Shown here piece by piece: positions 1-5,399 of a DNA stretch of 5,399 nt; positions within the stretch are counted from its first letter, which is position 1, and each line of letters opens with the position of its first letter. This DNA is from Mycobacteriaceae bacterium (GTDB lineage: Bacteria > Actinomycetota > Actinomycetes > Mycobacteriales > Mycobacteriaceae). The position numbers and the translations under genes were made by a program. The stretch covers positions 1-5,399 of the forward strand of contig JAFAWC010000286.1 in the NCBI GenBank assembly GCA_019242135.1, read 5' to 3'. The notes below the pieces were generated by a model. The model was not told where the DNA came from, searched no databases, and saw nothing but the letters and a program-made list of their open reading frames with translations.

Positions 1-567
1 GTGGTGAACAACGCCGGGGTGGGCCAGGCGGGCCGGTTCCTCGACACCCCGGCCGACCAGTGGGACCGGGTCCTCGACATCAACCTCGGCGGCGTCGTCA
101 ACGGCTGCCGGGCCTTCGCGCGCCGACTCGTGGCGCGCGGCACCGGCGGGCACATCGTCAACGTCGCGTCCGCGGCGGCGTTCGCACCCCTGCAATCGCT
201 TAACGCCTATTGCACCAGCAAGGCGGCGGTGTACATGTTCTCGGACTGCCTTCGGGCCGAACTTGACGCCGCCGGGATCGGTTTGACGACGGTGTGTCCC
301 GGCCCCGTAGCCACCAACATCGTGAGCACCGCCCGGTTCGACGCGCCGCCGGGCAGGGCGTCGCAGGTCTCCGGACGGCGCAGGCAGTGGGAGAAAATAT
401 TCGCCGCACGGCGTTATTCCGCCGAGAAGGCGGCTAAGGCGATCGTCTCGGCGGTGCGCAAGAATAAGGCGATCCGTCCGGTGACACCGGAGGCCTACCT
501 GCTCTACGGCACCTCGCGGCTGGCGCCTCAGGCGCTGCGCAGCACGGCCCGCGGACAAGTGATGTAG
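1..567 (+). CDS. ephD: EphD-type oxidoreductase, C-terminal short-chain dehydrogenase (SDR) domain; 5' end missing
   Basis: The frame is open from base 1 and stops at TAG 565-567, giving 189 codons including the stop. It is the back half of a classical SDR Rossmann domain. With residue 1 at base 1, NNAG is at 3-6, the DINLGG helix with the SDR asparagine is Asn28, the catalytic serine is Ser57 in VASAAA, the YxxxK pair is Tyr70/Lys74, and the PGPVATN loop is at 100-106. The N-terminal nucleotide-binding motif TGxxxGxG is absent, so the GTG at base 1 is an internal valine and not a start. The domain alone would fit many SDRs. I call it EphD because the next genes match the mycobacterial ephD-pepB-cyclase-gcvT-ilvE order; that protein is an alpha/beta (epoxide) hydrolase fused to an SDR. 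The hydrolase half would lie left of the window and cannot be seen. Physiological substrate unknown; roles in lipid or mycolate modification are inference. Convergent with pepB. Confidence 0.83.
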   Translation: MVNNAGVGQAGRFLDTPADQWDRVLDINLGGVVNGCRAFARRLVARGTGGHIVNVASAAAFAPLQSLNAYCTSKAAVYMFSDCLRAELDAAGIGLTTVCPGPVATNIVSTARFDAPPGRASQVSGRRRQWEKIFAARRYSAEKAAKAIVSAVRKNKAIRPVTPEAYLLYGTSRLAPQALRSTARGQVM

Positions 568-568
568 C

Positions 569-2089
569 TCAGCCGTTGGACGCGATGTCCTCGAGCACCG
601 CGAAAATCGTCCGCGTCGGTACCCCGGTGGCGCCCTTGCCGGTATAGCCCCACGCGCCGCCGGTGTTGTAGGCCGGTCCGGCGATGTCGATGTGGACCCA
701 CTGCACGTTGTCGGCAACGAACTCGCGCAGATATGTTCCGGCGACGAGCATTCCGGCATACCGCGAACCACTGACGTTGGCCAGATCGGCGACCGTCGAC
801 TTGAGGTCGTCCTTCAACTCTTCGGGCAACGGCATCGGCCAGGCGTTCTCGCCGACCCGCTGGCTGATCGTGGCGACCCTGTCCCGGAAGCCGTCGCTGC
901 CCATCACGCCCGGGGTGCGCGCGCCCAGCGCAACGGTCTGCGCGCCGGTCAGCGTCGACGTCTCGATCAGGTAGGCGGGGTTGTCCTCGCACGCGCGGGT
1001 GATCGCGTCGGCAAGGATCAGCCGGCCCTCGGCGTCGGTGTTGAGCACCTCGACGGTGGTGCCGCCGTACTGGGTGAGCACGTCGCCGGGGCGTTGCGCG
1101 GTCGCCGACGGCATGTTCTCGGCCATCGGCACCGTGGCGATCACGTCGACGGGCAGTTCGAGCTGGGCGGCCAGCACGGTTGTCGCTATCACCGCCGCGG
1201 CACCGCTCATATCGGAGGTCATGTGGTGCATGTTCGACGCCGGCTTGATCGAAATGCCGCCGGTGTCGAAGGTGACGCCCTTACCGACGAGTGCGACCGT
1301 CTTGGCTTTCGTGCGCTTGGACGCGCCGCGGTAGGTGATCCGCACCAGCCGCGGCGGACGGGAGGATCCCTGACCCACTCCGATGATTCCGCCGTATCCG
1401 CGTTTGGCGAGCGCCTTTTCGTCGAGCACCTCCACGTCCAGACCCGCGGCTTGGGCCAGGGCTTCTGCCCGCGAGGCGAACTCGGCCGGGTACAGATGGC
1501 TCGGCGGGGTGTTGACGAGATCGCGGGCGGTGGCCACCGCCGTCGCGATCGCGGCGGCTCGCTCGGCCTCGGCCTTCGTTGCGGCCTTTGTGTTGGGCAC
1601 GAGTGCCGTGATCTTGCGCAGCCCCGGTTCTTTGGGCGCGGTCTTGGCGCTGCGGAACGCGGTGAACTTGTAAGCGCCCAGGATCAGTCCCTCCACCGCG
1701 GCGCCGAGATCAAGGGCCGACAGGGTGGTCACCACAGCCTGCGTCTTGTCCAGCGCTCGGGCGGCCACTCCGGCGGCGCGACGGATGTTGTCGGCGGGCC
1801 ACTCGTCGCGCGGCGCCCCGAGCCCGACCGTCAGCACACTCGCGACACCGAGGGAGGCGACCACCACTCGATGCAGTTGCCCGTCGGCACCGGTCGCGCC
1901 GAGCGCCCGCAGCGCGTCCTCGATCGCGGCCACGGCCTCGCCGTCCAGGAAGGGTCGTGCCGCGACAACCGTGGCCTGCTCGTCCGCGCTGGCCACCGGT
2001 ACGATCAGCACGGCGTCGGCCATGCCGCGCCGCGGTAACGACGAGCTGACGGTGACCGCGGGACCTTGGTAGCCGGGTGATGTGCTCAC
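569..2089 (-). CDS. pepB: Leucyl aminopeptidase (cytosol aminopeptidase, peptidase family M17)
   Basis: Two-metal cytosolic exopeptidase that removes N-terminal residues, preferring leucine, from peptides. The protein has 506 residues from the GTG at 2089, usual for M17: an N-terminal regulatory/oligomerisation domain (about 1-165) and a C-terminal catalytic domain. Catalytic signatures, numbered from that GTG, are all present: [10 protein letters not shown] at 269-278 (ligands Lys270, Asp275), Lys282, SDMSGAA with Asp293, and the M17 signature NTDAEGR at 350-356 (Asp352, Glu354, Arg356). These match the metal and catalytic residues of bovine lens LAP and E. coli PepA, so an active enzyme is expected. 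The frame extends six nucleotides further to a TTG at 2095, but AGGG sits 9 nt before the GTG and only 3 nt before the TTG, and the protein from GTG (VSTSPGY) fits the mycobacterial N-terminus as I remember it. It lies 17 nt after the cyclase stop, so co-transcription is likely. The stop TGA is at 569-571. Confidence 0.95.
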   Translation of the reverse strand: MSTSPGYQGPAVTVSSSLPRRGMADAVLIVPVASADEQATVVAARPFLDGEAVAAIEDALRALGATGADGQLHRVVVASLGVASVLTVGLGAPRDEWPADNIRRAAGVAARALDKTQAVVTTLSALDLGAAVEGLILGAYKFTAFRSAKTAPKEPGLRKITALVPNTKAATKAEAERAAAIATAVATARDLVNTPPSHLYPAEFASRAEALAQAAGLDVEVLDEKALAKRGYGGIIGVGQGSSRPPRLVRITYRGASKRTKAKTVALVGKGVTFDTGGISIKPASNMHHMTSDMSGAAAVIATTVLAAQLELPVDVIATVPMAENMPSATAQRPGDVLTQYGGTTVEVLNTDAEGRLILADAITRACEDNPAYLIETSTLTGAQTVALGARTPGVMGSDGFRDRVATISQRVGENAWPMPLPEELKDDLKSTVADLANVSGSRYAGMLVAGTYLREFVADNVQWVHIDIAGPAYNTGGAWGYTGKGATGVPTRTIFAVLEDIASNG

Positions 2090-2097
2090 GGCCAATC

Positions 2098-2103
2098 ACC
2101 CTA
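2098..2103 (-). promoter_or_regulatory. Shine-Dalgarno / possible -10 element (TAGGGT) before pepB
   Basis: On the minus strand TAGGGT is followed by 8 nt and then the GTG start of pepB. AGGG is a good ribosome binding site at this distance (9 nt) and decides in favour of the GTG at 2089 over the TTG at 2095. The hexamer also fits the mycobacterial sigma-A -10 pattern TANNNT, so a pepB-only promoter with a leader of 0-3 nt is possible. The sequence cannot separate the two readings. No -35-like hexamer was identified. Confidence 0.5.
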
Positions 2104-2106
2104 TCG

Positions 2107-3237
2107 TCAGTGCGGTTCGTGCAGCTCGTACGCGGTCACCGGGCCATCGAAACCCTTGAGCGTCAAGGGCTCCGTCGCGGTGGCGGCCCAGTCCGCAAGT
2201 TCATCGCGTACTGCCGGGGCAGCGAGGATCTGCTGCGGCTTCGCGGCGGCCACCAGCCGGGCGGCCATGTTCACGGTGGTGCCGAAGTAGTCCCCGTTGA
2301 TCGCCAGAATCTCGCCGTAGCCCAATCCGGCACGCACATTCAGCCCGGCCTCGGCGGCTTTCGGGTGGTTGACGAGGTCGACCGCCGCCTTGGCGAGCAG
2401 CGATGCGGTCGAACTGACCCACATGACTTCGTCGCCGATGAACTTCACCACCCGGCCGCTGTCGGCATGAACCACGTCGGTGACGGTGGTGGCGAACTCG
2501 TTGAGCAGCATCGACAGTTCCGCGGGCATGAGTAGCTGCGTCAACGCGGTGAAGCCGGACAGATCAGCGAACCCGACACCACACACGACGCTGGCCGACG
2601 AGTCGCGGATGACGCCTTCGAAGTAGGTTCGGGCACTGATCAGGTGATGGCGGTGAACGGCGTCGATGAGGCTGCCGATCCGGGGAATGAACTCCGCGAC
2701 GGCTCGGTACGCCTGTGCGGTGGCCAGTTCGTCATGGGTGTGGTTGATCTGGATGTCCGGTGTTCCGGCGCGCACCACCGCCGACTCGGCTTCGGCCAGC
2801 CGGGCCATCGCCGAGCCGAGCACGCGCAGGAAGCCGAACGCGCCCTCGGCACCTATGACCAGCTTCATCCGGAACCACGCCGCCAGGCCGTCGACGTCGG
2901 CCTGGCTCAACGCCGGGTGGTCCGGGCCGGCGACGGTCAGGCCAAGCAGTGCCCAGGCCCGGGTGACATCCTCGACCGGTACCGCCAGTGCCTCGGCGGC
3001 CGTGCGCAGGCTGTACGTCGGGCGGCCCGACCACTGCAGTACGTCGCCCGCCAGACCGAACAGCCGGCCCCGGGTCTCGGCCTCGACCATCTCTTCGACG
3101 GTGAACCCGAGGCTGTCCAGGTACTTGATGAGACCGTCTCGCTCCCGGGCATTCGCGATTCCGGCGGCTTCCAGCGCTTCGAAATCGACCACCTTGATGA
3201 GTCTGCCAGCCGCGGGGCCGATTAGGGTGGCCGCCAA
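2107..3237 (-). CDS. Class III adenylate cyclase, Rv2212-like, with N-terminal regulatory domain
   Basis: Soluble enzyme converting ATP to cAMP; 376 residues, no membrane segment or signal peptide. Residues about 15-205 form a helical N-terminal domain of the type that is autoinhibitory in mycobacterial Rv1264 and Rv2212; the catalytic homology domain is about 215-345. All six canonical residues are visible: metal-binding Asp225 (GFADLSGF) and Asp269 (KFIGDE), adenine-selecting Lys265 and Asp316 (GDYFG), and transition-state Asn323 and Arg327 (VNMAAR). That supports adenylate, not guanylate, cyclase activity as a head-to-tail homodimer. From published work on Rv2212 I recall modulation by fatty acids and pH; applying that here is inference. 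The start is TTG at 3235-3237, with AGGA (3247-3250) 9 nt upstream; no ATG or GTG lies upstream in frame nearby, and an internal GTG at 3190-3192 has a weaker site and would remove 15 residues. First gene of a likely cyclase-pepB operon; divergent from gcvT. Confidence 0.92.
   Translation of the reverse strand: MAATLIGPAAGRLIKVVDFEALEAAGIANARERDGLIKYLDSLGFTVEEMVEAETRGRLFGLAGDVLQWSGRPTYSLRTAAEALAVPVEDVTRAWALLGLTVAGPDHPALSQADVDGLAAWFRMKLVIGAEGAFGFLRVLGSAMARLAEAESAVVRAGTPDIQINHTHDELATAQAYRAVAEFIPRIGSLIDAVHRHHLISARTYFEGVIRDSSASVVCGVGFADLSGFTALTQLLMPAELSMLLNEFATTVTDVVHADSGRVVKFIGDEVMWVSSTASLLAKAAVDLVNHPKAAEAGLNVRAGLGYGEILAINGDYFGTTVNMAARLVAAAKPQQILAAPAVRDELADWAATATEPLTLKGFDGPVTAYELHEPH
3223..3230 (+). 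promoter_or_regulatory. gcvT: Shine-Dalgarno / possible -10 element (TAGGGTGG) before gcvT
   Basis: AGGGTGG ends 6 nt before the gcvT ATG and can serve as its ribosome binding site. The overlapping hexamer TAGGGT (3223-3228) fits the mycobacterial -10 pattern TANNNT with 8 nt to the start codon, which would place transcription initiation within about 0-3 nt of the ATG. The site lies inside the first codons of the divergent cyclase gene. TTGATG at 3194-3199 resembles a -35 element but its 23-nt spacer is too long to support it. Confidence 0.45.
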
Positions 3238-4331
3238 TGACCGACATCCTGCGCGGGCCGCTCGAAGACCGCCACCGTGAACTTGGGGCGGCGTTCGCCG
3301 AGTTCAGCGGCTGGCTGATGCCGGTGTCCTACGCGGGCACGGTCGCCGAGCACACCGCCACCCGCACGGGCGTCGGCCTGTTCGACGTCAGCCACCTCGG
3401 CAAGGCCTCGGTGCGGGGCCCGCAGGCCGCGGCGTTCGTCAACTCCGTGCTGACCAACGACCTGCGCCGGATTGTTCCGGGCAAGGCGCAGTACACGTTG
3501 TGCTGCAACGAATCCGGCGGTGTCATCGACGACCTCATCGTTTACTACGTTTCCGAAGACGAGCTGTTTCTGGTGCCGAATGCCGCCAACACGGCCGCGG
3601 TGGTTGATGCGATGAAAGCCGCTGCTCCTCAGGGGATTTCTGTGACCAACGAGCACCGGTCGTACGCGGTGCTGGCCGTGCAGGGCCCGCGTTCGGCCGA
3701 TGTGCTGATCCGGCTCGGGCTTCCGACCACTATGGACTACATGGGGTTCGTCGACGCGGTGTTCGACAAAGTGTCGGTCAGGGTGTGCCGCACCGGATAC
3801 ACCGGCGAGCACGGCTATGAGCTGTTGCCGCCGTGGGATGAGGCCCCCGTTGTTTTCGACGCGCTGGCAGATGTCGTGGTCGAGCTGGGCGGCCAGCCGG
3901 CGGGGCTGGGCGCCCGTGACACGCTGCGCACCGAGATGGGGTATCCGCTGCACGGCCATGAGCTGGCACTTGACATCTCGCCGCTGCAGGCGCGTTGCGG
4001 GTGGGCCATCGGGTGGAAGAAGGACGCTTTCTGGGGTCGCGAGGCGCTGCTCGCCGAGAAGTCGGCTGGCCCACGACGGCTGCTGCGCGGCCTGCGCGCG
4101 ACCGGTCGCGGCGTGCTTCGCCCGCAGCTGACGGTAACCTCCGACGGTACCCGCGTCGGCGCCACCACGTCGGGAACGTTTTCTCCCACACTTAAACTCG
4201 GCATCGGACTGGCGTTGATCGACGCGACCGCGGGCATCGAGACCGGCCAGCGTGTCGATGTCGACGTCCGTGGTCGCACGCTGGAGTGCGAAGTGGTCGA
4301 TCCGCCGTTCGTCGAGACGAAAACTCGCTAG
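3237..4331 (+). CDS. gcvT: Aminomethyltransferase, T-protein of the glycine cleavage system
   Basis: T-protein takes the aminomethyl group from lipoylated H-protein and, with tetrahydrofolate, releases ammonia and forms 5,10-methylene-THF. It has 364 residues, normal for GcvT. The N-terminus has the family pattern [18 protein letters not shown] (11-30), then FDVSHLG (49-55; most members have Met at the Leu), [10 protein letters not shown] (94-103) with the catalytic aspartate among Asp98/Asp99, the folate-pocket motif [10 protein letters not shown] (187-196), and GLGARDTLR (223-231) with a conserved arginine. The C-terminal barrel domain (about 280-360) has the usual TSGTFSPTL (311-319). The GGVIDD motif and absence of KGCYxGQE separate it from YgfZ-type proteins. 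The partners gcvH and gcvP are not in the window; mycobacteria usually encode them elsewhere. The ATG at 3237 is preceded by AGGGTGG and shares its A with the cyclase start. ilvE follows after 23 nt on the same strand, so read-through into ilvE is likely. Confidence 0.95.
   Translation: MTDILRGPLEDRHRELGAAFAEFSGWLMPVSYAGTVAEHTATRTGVGLFDVSHLGKASVRGPQAAAFVNSVLTNDLRRIVPGKAQYTLCCNESGGVIDDLIVYYVSEDELFLVPNAANTAAVVDAMKAAAPQGISVTNEHRSYAVLAVQGPRSADVLIRLGLPTTMDYMGFVDAVFDKVSVRVCRTGYTGEHGYELLPPWDEAPVVFDALADVVVELGGQPAGLGARDTLRTEMGYPLHGHELALDISPLQARCGWAIGWKKDAFWGREALLAEKSAGPRRLLRGLRATGRGVLRPQLTVTSDGTRVGATTSGTFSPTLKLGIGLALIDATAGIETGQRVDVDVRGRTLECEVVDPPFVETKTR
3247..3250 (-). promoter_or_regulatory. Ribosome binding site AGGA of the adenylate cyclase
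   Basis: The minus-strand AGGA lies 9 nt before the cyclase TTG codon and within codons 4-5 of gcvT on the other strand. It is the main support for the TTG start. No TANNNT hexamer was found just upstream, so the cyclase promoter is probably deeper within gcvT and its transcript would carry a leader. Confidence 0.5.
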
Positions 4332-4341
4332 CGCGCCGACG

Positions 4342-4347
4342 TACAAT
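4342..4347 (+). promoter_or_regulatory. ilvE: Predicted -10 element TACAAT of ilvE (leaderless promoter)
   Basis: TACAAT matches the mycobacterial sigma-A -10 pattern TANNNT and is close to the TATAAT consensus, notable in such GC-rich DNA. It ends 7 nt before the ilvE ATG, placing the expected transcription start at or next to the A of the ATG. The gcvT-ilvE gap contains no purine-rich Shine-Dalgarno site, which fits a leaderless mRNA, common in mycobacteria. No good -35 hexamer is visible in the end of gcvT, also common for these promoters. Confidence 0.65.
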
Positions 4348-4354
4348 CTCTCGC

Positions 4355-5399
4355 ATGGAAGGCGGTGCCCTTGAGTTCGCGGTCGAACGCAACCCGCATC
4401 CTGCAACCGACGAGCAGCGGACCGCGATCATGGCGAATCCGCCGTTCGGCCAGTACCACACCGATCACATGGTGTCGATCGACTGGGACGGTCAAAAGCG
4501 TGCCGACGGCCAGGGTTGGCGCAACGCACGGGTGATGCCGTACGGCCCGATCCAGTTGGAGCCGTCGGCGATCATGCTGCACTACGCGCAGGGTGTTTTC
4601 GAGGGCCTGAAAGCGTACCGATGGTCGGACGGGTCCATCGTGTCGTTTCGGCCGCAGGCCAACGCGGCGCGGTTGCGATCGTCGTCGCGGCGCCTGGCGA
4701 TCCCCGAGTTGCCCGATGAACTGTTCATCGAGTCGCTGCGGCAACTGATCGCGGTGGACGGCGCGTGGGTGCCGCCGTCGGGCGGCGAAGAGTCGCTGTA
4801 TTTGCGCCCGTTCGTGTTCGCCACCGAGCCCGGGCTGGGTGTGCGACCGGCCAAGCAGTACCGCTACCTGGTGATCGCGGCACCGGCCGGTGCGTACTTC
4901 CCTCGCGGTATCAAGCCGGTCAGCGTGTGGCTGTCCACCGAGTACGTGCGCGCCGCGCCCGGGGGCACCGGCGCCGCCAAGTTCGGTGGCAACTACGCCG
5001 CCTCGCTGCTTGCCCAGGCCGAGGCCGCGAAAAACGGCTGCGACCAGGTGGTCTGGCTGGACGCCGTCGAACGCCGCTTCGTCGAGGAAATGGGCGGAAT
5101 GAACCTGTTTTTCGTGTTCGGCAGCGGAGGCTCGGCCAGGCTGGTCACCCCCGAACTCACCGGCACGCTGTTGCCGGGCATCACTCGTGACTCACTGTTG
5201 CAGCTGGCCACTGATGCGGGCTTCGCGGTCGAAGAACGCAAGATCGACGTGGACGAATGGCAGAAAAAGGCGGCCGCGGGGGAGATCACCGAGGTGTTCG
5301 CATGCGGCACGGCGGCCGTGATCACGCCGGTGTCGTCGGTCTGTTACGCCGACGGTAAGTTCACCATCGCCGACGGTGAGCCCGGCGAGGTGACGATGG
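4355..5399 (+). CDS. ilvE: Branched-chain amino-acid aminotransferase (3' end cut by window)
   Basis: PLP enzyme of fold type IV that interconverts leucine, isoleucine and valine with their 2-oxo acids using glutamate/2-oxoglutarate; last step of synthesis and first of breakdown. The frame is open from ATG 4355 to the edge: 348 complete codons plus one base. Mycobacterial IlvE is about 368 residues, so about 20-25 are missing. Visible landmarks are FGQYHTDHM (31-39), [12 protein letters not shown] (77-88), LYLRPF (148-153), Lys209 in GAAKFGGNY (206-214) as the Schiff-base lysine, EEMGGMN (244-250) with the glutamate that contacts the PLP ring nitrogen (Glu245), and GTAAVITPV (318-326) in the phosphate and substrate region. 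The redox CXXC centre of mammalian mitochondrial BCAT is absent at this place. The ATG is chosen because the N-terminus matches the family length, no earlier in-frame start exists in the gap, and TACAAT lies 7 nt before it. Likely transcribed both from its own promoter and by read-through from gcvT. Confidence 0.96.
   Translation, partial: MEGGALEFAVERNPHPATDEQRTAIMANPPFGQYHTDHMVSIDWDGQKRADGQGWRNARVMPYGPIQLEPSAIMLHYAQGVFEGLKAYRWSDGSIVSFRPQANAARLRSSSRRLAIPELPDELFIESLRQLIAVDGAWVPPSGGEESLYLRPFVFATEPGLGVRPAKQYRYLVIAAPAGAYFPRGIKPVSVWLSTEYVRAAPGGTGAAKFGGNYAASLLAQAEAAKNGCDQVVWLDAVERRFVEEMGGMNLFFVFGSGGSARLVTPELTGTLLPGITRDSLLQLATDAGFAVEERKIDVDEWQKKAAAGEITEVFACGTAAVITPVSSVCYADGKFTIADGEPGEVTM

Noticed and set aside
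1..3. GTG at base 1 as the true start of the first gene
   Set aside because: The protein would begin inside the SDR fold, lacking the TGxxxGxG cofactor loop. The frame is open to the edge, so this is a truncated gene.
522..536. Short inverted repeat (GCGCC, 3-nt loop, GGCGC) near the end of ephD as a terminator
   Set aside because: Five GC pairs with a three-base loop, no U-tract, and inside coding sequence; such repeats are expected by chance in GC-rich DNA.
692..2038. 448-codon open frame on the plus strand opposite pepB
   Set aside because: The minus-strand frame encodes a complete M17 peptidase with every catalytic residue. The opposite frame is rich in R, G, H and V with no recognisable motif, typical of an antisense shadow in GC-rich DNA.
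3194..3199. TTGATG as a -35 element for gcvT
   Set aside because: The spacer to TAGGGT is 23 nt, outside the workable 16-19 nt range, and the hexamer lies in cyclase codons that explain it.
3180..3236. Glycine riboswitch upstream of gcvT
   Set aside because: Bases before the ATG are cyclase coding sequence; there is no untranslated leader long enough to hold an aptamer unless transcription starts far inside the cyclase gene, and I see no aptamer-like fold.
4326..4333. Palindrome CGCTAGCG over the gcvT stop as a terminator or operator
   Set aside because: Only 8 bp with no loop, no U-tract and no second copy; too short to support a function.
3222..4406. 394-codon open frame on the minus strand opposite gcvT
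   Set aside because: gcvT on the plus strand has full family motifs. The antisense product is arginine-, histidine- and glutamine-rich, has no domain, and runs into the ilvE and cyclase starts without its own ribosome binding site.

Overview
The window comes from a high-GC actinobacterium, almost certainly a mycobacterium (Mycobacterium/Mycolicibacterium group). The basis is protein content and gene order: the end of an EphD-type hydrolase/SDR fusion, PepB, a class III adenylate cyclase, GcvT and IlvE are the same five genes in the same relative orientations as I recall for M. tuberculosis Rv2214c-Rv2210c (ephD, pepB, Rv2212, gcvT, ilvE). Several residues differ from the tuberculosis proteins as I remember them, so this is probably a non-tuberculous species. 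I could not run a database search.

Layout. 1-567 (+): last 189 codons of ephD, the short-chain dehydrogenase half; its start lies before the window. 569-2089 (-): pepB, an M17 leucyl aminopeptidase, convergent with ephD, with one base between the two stop codons. 2107-3237 (-): a soluble class III adenylate cyclase, upstream of pepB on the same strand with a 17-nt gap, so the two probably share a transcript. 3237-4331 (+): gcvT, the aminomethyltransferase of the glycine cleavage system, divergent from the cyclase; the two start codons share one base. 4355-5399 (+): ilvE, the branched-chain aminotransferase, which runs off the right edge about 20-25 residues before its expected end. No gene-free stretch exceeds 23 nt. 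I see no RNA gene, mobile element, repeat array, CRISPR or phage-like sequence.

Function. Three genes act in amino-acid metabolism: peptide trimming (pepB), glycine and one-carbon units (gcvT) and branched-chain amino-acid transamination (ilvE). The cyclase makes the second messenger cAMP, and EphD acts on epoxide- or lipid-like substrates. The block looks like conserved core chromosome, not an accessory island. What is worth a second look is the very tight arrangement: a shared base at divergent starts, a 1-nt convergent junction, and TANNNT motifs 7-8 nt before three start codons that suggest leaderless or very short-leader transcription. I found no convincing undescribed system.
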